This document shows positions 52,756 through 61,209 of a DNA stretch of 64,000 nucleotides, in pieces. The stretch's first letter is position 1. Each line of letters opens with the position of its first letter. This DNA comes from Chitinophagaceae bacterium (GTDB taxonomy: Bacteria > Bacteroidota > Bacteroidia > Chitinophagales > Chitinophagaceae): NCBI GenBank assembly GCA_024103425.1, contig JAGFIS010000013.1, positions 1 through 64,000 on the forward strand, written 5' to 3'. Under the pieces are notes generated by a model. That model made no database searches and was not told the origin of the DNA. It saw nothing but the letters and a program-made list of their open reading frames with translations. The translations under genes and the position numbers were made by a program.

Positions 52756-54633
52756 TCAGCAAATTTGTTTGTTCAGTAAAGAAACGAGCTCTTCAGTTTT
52801 TTGATACAGTTCTGTTGCTTGTTCCGGCCTGAAGTTCTTCGCATAACGACCGAGTTCAAGGTCGTTCATCAGCGATTCAAATAATTGTGTGCTGCCAATA
52901 CCAACATTGCACTGGTCCATTCTCTGCAGCACCGTTTGTCTCGAAAACTCATGTGGAGGGATTTTCAGTTTCACTGAAAGGTAATCTTTTAAAGATTGTT
53001 CGAGTTCTTTATAAAATATTTCTGTGTTTTCGCCTCCGATCAGTCCGTGTAATTTTTCTAAAGGATTCATCGGCAATACCTCTTCTTGAGGTTGAAGTGC
53101 AGTGGCCGGTATATCAGGAGTTGTTATAGCCTGAATTTCAGTTGATTTTTTCTTTCTTCTGCGGTTGAAAACAATGAACAACAACAAAAGACCTCCTATT
53201 CCCAATGCTATCCCTGCGATTTTAGAGAGTTGATTTGACAGAATTTCGTGCGTCTTTCCTCCTTCGCCTGAAGAGGCGATTCCTTTGCCTTCACTGACGT
53301 GAAAAGATATCGGTTCGGTTGTAGCAGTTTGATAAGTACTTGTCTCCGGATTGAACCAGCTGAAAGAAACAGGCGGTATCTGATAGTCGCCTGCTTTACT
53401 AATGGTGAAAGGAATGTTGAAGGTTTTGGTCCCGCTTACAGGGACGTCGTTCTTATCGGTATTCTCTTTAATCTTGGCATCAAAAGCATCGATACCGTCC
53501 TGCCATTTTATTTCAGGAGCAGTAATCAAAGGAAGGTTCCCGGATCCGCTGATGGTCAGTTGGAGGGTTCCAGCGTCATCAGTTGTTAATTGATCTTTCA
53601 GCAAATCAGTCTCGATACTGAATTTACCCACAGCACCCTTGAAGCCGGGCGGTACGCCTTTGTCGGGTAATGGTTTTACATGTAGGGTGAGTTCATTGCT
53701 CTTCAGTTCAACTGAACGTGTTACCAGTTGATCGGGGGAAAGGCGGTCATCAGAAAATTCCTGCAGCAGCTGCAGGAGTGGATCTGTTGTAACGTTGTGT
53801 TTACCGTCATCCTTTATGAAAGTAACCTTGTTGTTGAATTCGATAGGCGTCAGTATGAATGTGCCTGCCTGCATCGGAAAGATCTGCACTTTGCGCAACG
53901 TGTGACAATTGAAAAGTTTACCATTGATCTCAGTTTCTGTTGGTACCCCGGTAACATCCATATCCATCACCGAGAAACCATTGAACGAAGGAGCGCTGGT
54001 GATATTAGTCTCCGATCTCAGTCGTGTGTACAATTTAAAGGAAACGACGACCGGCTGTCCGACGTAAGACTCGCTCTTGTCAGCCTCCATTTTAATGAAG
54101 ATATTTTTTTTGATCTTCTCAACAGCATCTTCTCCCGGCTTCAGGAGGTAATCGTTGAATCCGCTTTGTGTACGAGGCTCGGGTACGATGCCGAAGTTTA
54201 TTGATGGCTGTGGCGGTACAGGATTCTTTGGAGCAACATTATTTCGATTTGATACAATGATTTTGACTGTATTGCTTCTCAAAACTTTTCCTTCGACCGT
54301 AGCAGTTGCAGCAGGAATTATATACACACCCGGCTGCAGAGGTCGTAGAATGAATTTGATGGCTTGCGAACTGGATGTCTTGCCATTGATGCTGGTCATC
54401 TGCGATTCGCGAAGCGGTCCGCTTAATACCTCAAAGTCATTAAAAGAGGGTGGGTTGATAGAACCTGAAGCATTCTCTAATCGAAATTCTACCTGCACGA
54501 TGTCATTCTTTCCGATTTCAGTTTCATTGGCAGTGGCCGTAAATTTCTGCGCATAAGTTTCTGAAACCAAAGAGCACAGAAGCAGAGGAAGTGTGACAGT
54601 CTTCAAAAGGAAATGCAAGGAAAAGTACTTCAT
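52756..54633 (-). CDS. batD: BatD-family oxygen-tolerance protein
   Basis: A 625-residue BatD protein: signal peptide (LCSLVSETYAQ), long beta-sandwich periplasmic part (ATANETEIGKNDIVQVEFRL, FILRPLQPGVYIIPAATATV), a single TM helix near 475-495 (GIALGIGGLLLLFIVF) and a cytoplasmic helical end. BatD normally accompanies BatA/B/C von Willebrand and TPR proteins needed for aerotolerance. None of these is next to it here; instead an aminotransferase follows directly. Full length. Confidence 0.92.
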   Translation of the reverse strand: MKYFSLHFLLKTVTLPLLLCSLVSETYAQKFTATANETEIGKNDIVQVEFRLENASGSINPPSFNDFEVLSGPLRESQMTSINGKTSSSQAIKFILRPLQPGVYIIPAATATVEGKVLRSNTVKIIVSNRNNVAPKNPVPPQPSINFGIVPEPRTQSGFNDYLLKPGEDAVEKIKKNIFIKMEADKSESYVGQPVVVSFKLYTRLRSETNITSAPSFNGFSVMDMDVTGVPTETEINGKLFNCHTLRKVQIFPMQAGTFILTPIEFNNKVTFIKDDGKHNVTTDPLLQLLQEFSDDRLSPDQLVTRSVELKSNELTLHVKPLPDKGVPPGFKGAVGKFSIETDLLKDQLTTDDAGTLQLTISGSGNLPLITAPEIKWQDGIDAFDAKIKENTDKNDVPVSGTKTFNIPFTISKAGDYQIPPVSFSWFNPETSTYQTATTEPISFHVSEGKGIASSGEGGKTHEILSNQLSKIAGIALGIGGLLLLFIVFNRRRKKKSTEIQAITTPDIPATALQPQEEVLPMNPLEKLHGLIGGENTEIFYKELEQSLKDYLSVKLKIPPHEFSRQTVLQRMDQCNVGIGSTQLFESLMNDLELGRYAKNFRPEQATELYQKTEELVSLLNKQIC

Positions 54634-54755
54634 GATTTTTACAAATCAGATTGAAGCACAAAGTTATCTTCATTCGCTATAAAAAAAGGTTAACGAATGA
54701 GGTATGAAACCGCTTTGGGTGAATCTTGTGAAAGCCTTATTGTAAGTAGAAAAAA

Positions 54756-55463
54756 TCAGTCAATAAACTTTACAGAAGCTGTTCCCGATTTCTTGACGTC
54801 CGACATTGGCGGATTCCCTTTGATGAACAAGTCGCTGGCACCCGTAATTTCAGCCGCAACGCTTGCAGTAACAGTTATTTTAGCATCTGAAGCGCCGGAG
54901 AGTTTTCCCGAGAACTTCTCAACTGTCAGATTGTAAGATTTAAAATCGCTTGCTCCCGAGCAATCAAGTTTTAGCTCGTCGGCACTGCCATCGAAGGAGG
55001 CATCGGAAGCACCTGAGAGTTTTGCCCGAAGCCTTGAAGTATTGATATTTCCCTTAATACTGCTGGCTCCTGAAAGTTGTACAAAGAGCTTTTCTCCTGT
55101 AAACGGGTCTGCAAAGGCTGCTGAACAGGCACCGCTGGCAGTAAGGCTTTCCAGTTGCTTATAAGAAATATAGACTTTGTACGACACCTTGTTGTTAATT
55201 CTGATTTTGGCCGGTTTGAGACTAATCTTCAAAGTATTATCGGATACATCTGTCTGAATGAGGGCATTTTTCCGATAATCTGAAACGCTTACGACCAAAC
55301 TATTTTGGTCGCCATGAGTCAGCAATACGTCAATAGGTCCCGATACCACAATACTGTTAAAATCTTTCACTTCCCTGATTTCTGCATTGGGATCCTGAAT
55401 AACCAGTTGTGCTGCTGCAGGAAAAGTCGTTATTAGCAGAAAGAGAGCAAAAACTATTCTCAT
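54756..55463 (-). CDS. Exported DUF2807 (head GIN domain) protein
   Basis: A 235-residue exported protein with a signal peptide (RIVFALFLLITTFPAAAQ). The mature part is a DUF2807 right-handed beta-helix built of repeats with SGASDAKI-like motifs: LSGASSIKGNIN, LSGASDASFDG, CSGASDFKSYN, LSGASDAKITV, ITGASDLFIKG. The frame extends to 55562 but would overlap the TPP riboswitch; the signal sets the start. Role unknown, probably adhesive or structural. Confidence 0.9.
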   Translation of the reverse strand: MRIVFALFLLITTFPAAAQLVIQDPNAEIREVKDFNSIVVSGPIDVLLTHGDQNSLVVSVSDYRKNALIQTDVSDNTLKISLKPAKIRINNKVSYKVYISYKQLESLTASGACSAAFADPFTGEKLFVQLSGASSIKGNINTSRLRAKLSGASDASFDGSADELKLDCSGASDFKSYNLTVEKFSGKLSGASDAKITVTASVAAEITGASDLFIKGNPPMSDVKKSGTASVKFID

Positions 55464-55522
55464 TGAGTGTCCTTTTTCTGTAAAACGGATGAGAAGATAA
55501 AATGTTACAGCTGATTTTTGTT

Positions 55523-55530
55523 TATCTTTG
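55523..55530 (+). promoter_or_regulatory. Candidate -7 box of the TPP-controlled receptor gene
   Basis: TATCTTTG matches TAnnTTTG exactly and lies 17 bases before the riboswitch, placing transcription start just ahead of the aptamer. Confidence 0.5.
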
Positions 55531-55546
55531 TGTAAGAAATTTTTTA

Positions 55547-55622
55547 ACCGGGGTGCATCCATTTCGGATTGCTGAGATGAAACCCGCAGACCTGATCAGG
55601 ATAATGCCTGCGAAGGGAGGAT
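55547..55622 (+). promoter_or_regulatory. TPP riboswitch (THI box)
   Basis: The conserved TPP aptamer core is present: GGGGTGC, TGCTGAGATGAAACCC, and CCTGATCAGGATAATGCCTG followed by CGAAGGGA. It precedes the TonB-dependent receptor by about 65 bases. Downstream, CCGGT (55663-55667) pairs with ACCGG (55678-55682), which overlaps the GGAG site before the ATG at 55687, a plausible expression platform acting on translation. Confidence 0.95.
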
Positions 55623-55686
55623 TCCAAAAAAATCTTTACGTCTTCTGCTATGCAGGTGTTTTCCGGTCGTAAAAAATACCGGAGTA

Positions 55687-57852
55687 ATGAAAAAGTATAT
55701 TTTTTCAATTTTTATTGTAGTTACAACATCAACAGTTTTTGCGCAGCAAGACACAACTTCAAAGCGAATTGGCGATACGCTGATGCTGAAGAATATTGAA
55801 GTATTGGCGCTTCGTGCCGATGATAAAATGCCGTTTACCAAAACAGATTTAAGCCACAAGCAGATTCAGGAGAATAACCTGGGATATGACCTTCCGTATC
55901 TTCTCGACCTGACACCTTCGGTAGTTGCCAATTCTGATGCAGGAAATGGAGTAGGATATACGAATATGAGCATCAGAGGTACAGATGCTACCCGCATTAA
56001 TGTGACGTTAAACGGGATACCTTTTAATGATGCCGAAAGTCAGGGTACTTTCTTTGTTGATATGCCCGATATCGGTTCTTCTGCCGGGTCTGTGCAGATT
56101 CAAAGAGGGGTAGGTACCAGTTCTAACGGAGCTGGGGCATTTGGCGCGACTATTAACCTGAGTACCAATGAAGTGAACATGAAGAAGTATCTTGAACTGA
56201 AAAATAACTACGGATCGTTCAATACCTGGAGGAATACGATTCGGGCAGGAACCGGCCTCTTGAAGAAACATTTCACTATTGATGCCCGTCTCTCGAATGT
56301 TACGAGTGACGGATATATAGAAAGAGCGACAAGCAATCTGAAATCGGGGTTGTTGAGTGCTGCTTATCTGAGTGAGAAGACAAGCCTGAGATTTAATGTC
56401 ATTACCGGAAAAGAAATCACCTATCAGGCATGGAATGGTGTACCTGAGGGTATGCTGGAAACCAACCGCAGATACAATTCTTCTGGAACCGATAAGCCGG
56501 GAGAACCCTACAAGGATGAAAAAGATAATTATAGGCAAACCCATTACCAATTATTCTGGAATCAGAAGGCTAGCCCGAATTTGAATTTCAGTATTGCCGG
56601 ATTTCTGACAAGAGGAATCGGTTATTATGAGAACTACAAAGGATCTCAGAAGTTTTCTAAATACTTCCTTCCCGATTATGATAACGGGACTGAAGTGATT
56701 AAGAAGACCGATATGATTATCAGAGCCTGGTTAGATAATTATTTCTACGGATCGGTTTATTCGGCACAGTATGCCAAAGGCAAAACCAATCTGACGTTTG
56801 GTGGTGCCGCTACCTTCTATGATGGCGGACATTACAGCGATATCATCTGGGCTCAGGTAGGTGTACCTGAAAATTACAGATACTACAATGCTCCTGCCTT
56901 CAAGAAAGATTTTAATTTCTATGCAAAGTGGATGCAGACGATTGGCGGAGGTTTTACCACTTTTGTCGATTTGCAACAGCGGTTTACAGATTATGAAATC
57001 AATGGATACAAAGGACATCCCGATATTTATATCCATAAAAAGTATTCTTTCCTGAATCCCAAAGCCGGCATTTCGTTTTTCAAGAAAGGGTATCAGGCCT
57101 ACCTTTCATTTTCAGTGGCAGCTAAAGAACCCAACCGAGATGATTTTGAAGCAGGAGAGAACCAGGTGCCACGGCCAGAAAAATTATTCGATTGGGAAGC
57201 AGGTTTTTCAGTTAAGCAAGAAGAATGGATGGCAGGTGTGAACTTCTATTACATGGATTATAAAGATCAACTGGTGAATACCGGTAAGATTAATGATGTA
57301 GGAGCCTACACGAGAACCAATGCAGAAAAAAGTTACCGTGCAGGAATAGAACTACAGGCCGGAGTGAAGCCGCTCTCGTGGCTTGATATCAGTGCCAATG
57401 CAACCATCAGCAAGAACAAGATCAAGTCGTTCACAGAGTTTATTGATGATTATGACAATGGTGGCCAGATAGAAAATCATTACACCAATACAGATATTTC
57501 TTTTTCTCCCAACACCATTGCTGCAGGAGTGATTCAGATCAGGCCGGTGAAACACGCAGAAATACGCTTGATTTCAAAGTACGTCGGAAGCCAGTTTTTA
57601 GACAATACCTCTCACTCAGACAGAATGCTGAAAGCGTGGTTCGTACAAAATGTCCGGTTAGGTTATACCTTCTCCAAAGGTGCCCTAAGGGAAGCAGAGC
57701 TGATGTTCCAGGTAAATAATATTTTCAACAGGATGTACGAGTCAAACGGTTATACCTTTAATTATATCACCGGGGGTCAGTTGATAGTTGAAAATTTCTA
57801 CTTCCCGATGGCAGGAACGAATGTGATGGCGGGGGTGAACGTGAAATTTTAA
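55687..57852 (+). CDS. TonB-dependent receptor, likely for thiamine or a thiamine precursor
   Basis: A 721-residue outer-membrane receptor. Signal peptide to FAQ, then a plug domain (LPYLLDLTPSVVANSDAG, GYTNMSIRGTDATRINVTLN, VQIQRGVGTSSNGAGAFGA) and a 22-strand barrel ending in VMAGVNVKF. It lacks the SusC N-terminal extension, so it belongs to the simple-TBDT type. The TPP riboswitch directly upstream is the basis for the substrate: thiamine, its phosphates or a pyrimidine precursor. No transporter for the inner membrane lies adjacent. It ends overlapping the convergent BNR gene stop. Confidence 0.9.
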   Translation: MKKYIFSIFIVVTTSTVFAQQDTTSKRIGDTLMLKNIEVLALRADDKMPFTKTDLSHKQIQENNLGYDLPYLLDLTPSVVANSDAGNGVGYTNMSIRGTDATRINVTLNGIPFNDAESQGTFFVDMPDIGSSAGSVQIQRGVGTSSNGAGAFGATINLSTNEVNMKKYLELKNNYGSFNTWRNTIRAGTGLLKKHFTIDARLSNVTSDGYIERATSNLKSGLLSAAYLSEKTSLRFNVITGKEITYQAWNGVPEGMLETNRRYNSSGTDKPGEPYKDEKDNYRQTHYQLFWNQKASPNLNFSIAGFLTRGIGYYENYKGSQKFSKYFLPDYDNGTEVIKKTDMIIRAWLDNYFYGSVYSAQYAKGKTNLTFGGAATFYDGGHYSDIIWAQVGVPENYRYYNAPAFKKDFNFYAKWMQTIGGGFTTFVDLQQRFTDYEINGYKGHPDIYIHKKYSFLNPKAGISFFKKGYQAYLSFSVAAKEPNRDDFEAGENQVPRPEKLFDWEAGFSVKQEEWMAGVNFYYMDYKDQLVNTGKINDVGAYTRTNAEKSYRAGIELQAGVKPLSWLDISANATISKNKIKSFTEFIDDYDNGGQIENHYTNTDISFSPNTIAAGVIQIRPVKHAEIRLISKYVGSQFLDNTSHSDRMLKAWFVQNVRLGYTFSKGALREAELMFQVNNIFNRMYESNGYTFNYITGGQLIVENFYFPMAGTNVMAGVNVKF

Positions 57853-59141
57853 TGAGTCATATGCGCCGGCATCAGCTCTTCCTTTGGGGGTTGACTTGTA
57901 TTTTTATAACTGATCTCGGGTATTGCTTTTGAAATATCTTCTGTTGATACTGCCGAGTAGAAAACTTTGCCTCTGTCTCTCCAGGCAATGAGTGCCAGGT
58001 TATTTCCTGCAGGAACTACCACCGGAAAAAATCCGTAAGAACGCGGTAGTGTTACTTCCTTTTTAAAGTACCCATCGTCATTTATTTTAGAGATGAAGAC
58101 TTTGTAATAGGCAGAATCATTCTCGCGGTATGCTTCATTGTATCCCATGATGCGGGTACCGTCGGGCATCAGGCAGATTTGAGTGAATTTACCTGCCGGA
58201 GCAATCAGCCTTTTGGAGAGCAGTTCATGATTCTTATTAAGCTCTCCATAATAAATCCCGGCAATCTGATTAGAGGACGACCCTGCAAACCAGGCCGTAT
58301 AAGTGGTTTGAGCATTGGCAGCTACCGAAGGTCCGTTGTCAGGGCATCCGCCGATGACCCATTGGTCATCGCTAAAGGTAACAGGCTTATTAAAAGTATC
58401 GCCATTATTGTCGGATGTAGCAATAGAAATATCTCTTATAGAGCCGGGTAGTAAGTCTCTGAAAACGATGTTCAGTTCTCCTGCTTTATCGTTTGTGATG
58501 GCTACCCTGCAACACTCACAGGCAATGGTATCAATCAATATTGGCTTTGTGAATCCTCCATCTTTTGTGGTTTTGGCAAACAGGATGGGACGGCCTTCAT
58601 CACTTTCCGGGTTTGTACCCAACCATACAAAGCCCAGTTCGCCATCGGTTAGTCTTTTTACTCCTGAATATCCGATGGATCCTTCGTAAGGAAATCCTGA
58701 GTTTACGGAGGTCGCTTCTGTCCAGGTCTTACCATTATCTGTCGAAAGGGCAAATAAAATGTCTCCTTTGCCGCGCTTAGCACCTTTAACGGGTGGTACT
58801 ATAACTTCAAAAGTGGCAACAAGTGTTCCGTCACCTTTGAAGTTAACTTTCGGCATTGCTTCGTCGTGCAAGATTGTGTTTTGAGGAATCGGGATGTTGA
58901 CTTTTTCACCGAATGAATTATTTTCTGAATTCCAAAGTGCAACAAAAAAGCGAATGGTACCTGAGCTGTCTATTTCAACCCAACTGACAGCAGGGACTCC
59001 AGCCGGATCATTTGTCAAATAAACACAGGAAGCATTATTGCCTGCATCGGATAACAGTATGTTTTCTGAAGAAACACGGCTCTGAGTACACGAAATAAGG
59101 ACGCTGAAAACAATGACGAATAATGGTAAGATCTTTTTCAT
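57849..59141 (-). CDS. BNR/sialidase-like lipoprotein
   Basis: A 430-residue lipoprotein: signal ends LISCTQ, acylated Cys likely at 17 or so. The mature part is a six-bladed propeller with Asp-box-like motifs (LSTDNGKTWTEA, TSDNNGDTFNKPV, KTTKDGGFTKPIL), as in sialidase-fold proteins. Catalytic arginine triad not recognised, so enzyme activity is doubtful. KTTKDGG and DPAGVPAVSWVE suggest a sensor or binding role. The frame extends to 59198 but the lipobox sets the start. Confidence 0.83.
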   Translation of the reverse strand: MKKILPLFVIVFSVLISCTQSRVSSENILLSDAGNNASCVYLTNDPAGVPAVSWVEIDSSGTIRFFVALWNSENNSFGEKVNIPIPQNTILHDEAMPKVNFKGDGTLVATFEVIVPPVKGAKRGKGDILFALSTDNGKTWTEATSVNSGFPYEGSIGYSGVKRLTDGELGFVWLGTNPESDEGRPILFAKTTKDGGFTKPILIDTIACECCRVAITNDKAGELNIVFRDLLPGSIRDISIATSDNNGDTFNKPVTFSDDQWVIGGCPDNGPSVAANAQTTYTAWFAGSSSNQIAGIYYGELNKNHELLSKRLIAPAGKFTQICLMPDGTRIMGYNEAYRENDSAYYKVFISKINDDGYFKKEVTLPRSYGFFPVVVPAGNNLALIAWRDRGKVFYSAVSTEDISKAIPEISYKNTSQPPKEELMPAHMTH

Positions 59142-59620
59142 CTTATGTGCGAATTTACTTTGAATGATTAAAATGAGAGATTTTCCCGAAACCTTCATTA
59201 AGGCTTGTAGCGAGTGAAGGGTTAAAAAACATATGAGGAGTACCCGCAGTCAATTTGTTGTTATGAATATTTTTTTGCATCACTTTCTTATTCACTTGGA
59301 CAAAAGATACTTTAATCTAGTACTCGGATTCGAAATATTAGAGTAACCAAAGTTCTCCCCGGTTAAATGACCGTGAAAATATTACCTGGTAATTTTTGCG
59401 TTGTTGCAAAGAGATTTTTTTTTTGAAGGTATACTTCTGCACAAAAAATTATTACGAAACAAGAAATATATTTTCAGAGTTAGATGCTGAATTGGATGGG
59501 AGATTTCCATACAGAAAGCCCGAGGAAGCTGTGTTTCAACAAAGTTTACACAATGTGTTGATAATTATATCTGCCGGTTTCAGGTAAATCTGATTATTCG
59601 GTTCTAACATTGCAATCGAT
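59142..59620. other. Spacer between the BNR lipoprotein and the cobalamin riboswitch
   Basis: About 480 bp without a gene. It is AT-rich. The only item of note is CTGATTATTCGGT at 59590-59602, which is repeated at 62883-62895 ahead of the CbiX-like gene. Confidence 0.4.
59590..59602 (+). promoter_or_regulatory. Shared 13-base element, copy 1, before the cobalamin riboswitch
   Basis: CTGATTATTCGGT, followed by TCTAACATT; the second copy is followed by CTTAGATTAT. It lies about 30 bases ahead of the riboswitch, where a promoter should be. Confidence 0.4.
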
Positions 59621-59624
59621 TTAT

Positions 59625-59745
59625 TACTGTTTTAGCTGCCACTAAATTTGACAGAAAACAGGGGAATCGGGTGAGAATCCCGAGCTGTTGCGCAACTGTA
59701 AGTTGATATTTATATCGCAAGCCAGATTACCTGTTAAAGCAGTAT
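59625..59745 (+). promoter_or_regulatory. Cobalamin riboswitch
   Basis: The B12 aptamer core is clear: ACAGGGGAATCGGGTGAGAA, TCCCGAGCTGTTGCGCAACT then GTAA, and GCAAGCCAGATTACCTG. It precedes nrdB by about 105 bases. A short hairpin with T-rich tail lies between (59778-59804). Cobalamin is expected to turn off the downstream class I ribonucleotide reductase. Confidence 0.95.
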
Positions 59746-59777
59746 TGAATTTTGTTTTCGCATAAAGAACGAAGTTC

Positions 59778-59804
59778 AAAAAGAGGTGATCCTCATTTCT
59801 TTTT
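59778..59804 (+). terminator. Candidate riboswitch-controlled terminator
   Basis: AAAAAGAGG, TGAT, CCTC then ATTTCTTTTT: GAGG (59783-59786) pairs with CCTC (59791-59794), extended by A/T pairs and followed by a T tract. It lies between the cobalamin aptamer and the nrdB start at 59852. Confidence 0.5.
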
Positions 59805-59851
59805 CCCTTCCTTTTTTGTGCCATTGTTTAACCTTTAAATTATTATTTACA

Positions 59852-60805
59852 ATGGGCATTTTTGACAAACGCTTGAACTACAAGCCATTTGAGTATCCCG
59901 AAGTGATGCAATTCGTGGATAGTATGAACAGCTCTTTCTGGGTTCATAAAGAAATTGACTTTACGGCAGACATCCAGGATTTTAAAGCTAACCTTTCGCC
60001 GGTTGAAAGAGAAGTGGTGAAGCGAAGCCTGTTAAGTATAGCACAGGTAGAAGTGGGGGTAAAACTGTTCTGGGGAGACTTGTATAAGCATTTCCCTAAA
60101 CCCGAACTGAATAACCTCGGTGCCACCTTTGCAGAGTGTGAAGTGCGGCATGGAGAAGCATATGCACGATTGCTCGAAGCCTTGAGCTATAACAGGGACT
60201 TTGAAAATATTGTTGATATCCCGGTTTTCAAAAAGAAATTAGAACTGATAGAAAATAGCTTATACGCAGATAAGGATGTGATTTCTAAATTATTGTTCTT
60301 TACAATTGTGATAGAGAACTCTTCTCTGTTTTCACAGTTTGCCAATATTCTCTCTTTCACCCGGTTCAAAGGATATCTGAAGAATACCTCTAACATTATT
60401 GCATGGACATCTATTGACGAACAGAACCATGCTGATGCCGGAGTATATCTGCTGAATAAATTAGATGAGGAAGGGCACTTGAGTGAATCGATCAAAATCA
60501 GAATGGCAGAAGAAGTGGAGAAATATATAAAATATGAATCGGAATTATTAGACTGGATTTATGAAACCGGTGAGCTGGATTTCTTCACTAAAGAAGATAT
60601 GCTCAACTTTATGAAGTACAGGGTAGATGATTCTTTATCCAGAATTGGTATTCCGAAACTGTTCAATGTTTCAACCGAACAATACGGCCCGATGTTGTGG
60701 TTTGATGAAGATGTTTTTGCGAATGAATTAGATGACTTTTTTGCGAAGCGACCTACAGCTTATACGAAGCACGATAAGAGTATTCATGCTGAAGATTTAT
60801 TTTAA
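59852..60805 (+). CDS. nrdB: Class I ribonucleotide reductase small (radical) subunit
   Basis: A 317-residue NrdB subunit starting MGIFDKRLNYKPFEYPEVM; an in-frame upstream ATG at 59786 lies in the riboswitch platform and is unlikely. Metal ligands: E, H and radical Tyr in AECEVRHGEAYARL, Glu in FTIVIENSSLF, and E/H in SIDEQNHADAG. The Tyr aligned with E. coli Tyr122 is kept, so a tyrosyl radical of the ordinary type is likely. No N-terminal ATP-cone. It delivers the radical to NrdA, encoded two genes downstream. Confidence 0.95.
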   Translation: MGIFDKRLNYKPFEYPEVMQFVDSMNSSFWVHKEIDFTADIQDFKANLSPVEREVVKRSLLSIAQVEVGVKLFWGDLYKHFPKPELNNLGATFAECEVRHGEAYARLLEALSYNRDFENIVDIPVFKKKLELIENSLYADKDVISKLLFFTIVIENSSLFSQFANILSFTRFKGYLKNTSNIIAWTSIDEQNHADAGVYLLNKLDEEGHLSESIKIRMAEEVEKYIKYESELLDWIYETGELDFFTKEDMLNFMKYRVDDSLSRIGIPKLFNVSTEQYGPMLWFDEDVFANELDDFFAKRPTAYTKHDKSIHAEDLF

Positions 60806-60816
60806 TTCCGAAGAAG

Positions 60817-61209
60817 ATGACAAGAGAAGTTGAAGATAAGATTGAAAGGTCCCGTACGAATATATTTAAAGTGGTCTTCCCCAACACGACTAATCATTAC
60901 GATACTCTTTTTGGCGGTACAGCCATGAATATGATGGATGAAGCCGCTTTTATTGCGGCTACCAGGTTTAGTCGTAAGAAGGTAGTGACTGTTTCTTCCG
61001 ATAAGATAGATTTTAAAGAACCTATACCGGCTGGGACGATTGTGGAATTAGTGGCTGAGGTAATTGCGATAGGTAATACCAGCTTGCGGGTGAGAGTCGA
61101 TCTTTTTCAGGAGGAAATGTATAATGATACTCCACAAAAGAGGTCTATTTCGGGGATTTTCACATTTGTGGCTTTAGACAATGACAATAAAAAAACGAGA
61201 ATATTATGA
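60817..61209 (+). CDS. Hotdog-fold acyl-CoA thioesterase
   Basis: A 130-residue hotdog protein of the acyl-CoA thioesterase (YciA/BFIT) type: NTTNHYDTLFGGTAMNMMDE and ATRFSRKKVVTVSSDKIDFK are characteristic, with catalytic-type Asn/Asp around the GGTAMNMMDEAAF helix. It sits between nrdB (11 bp gap) and nrdA (ATGA overlap), so it is translated as part of the reductase operon. Its link to nucleotide reduction is unknown; it may hydrolyse acyl-CoA or have been recruited for another thioester. Confidence 0.9.
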   Translation: MTREVEDKIERSRTNIFKVVFPNTTNHYDTLFGGTAMNMMDEAAFIAATRFSRKKVVTVSSDKIDFKEPIPAGTIVELVAEVIAIGNTSLRVRVDLFQEEMYNDTPQKRSISGIFTFVALDNDNKKTRIL

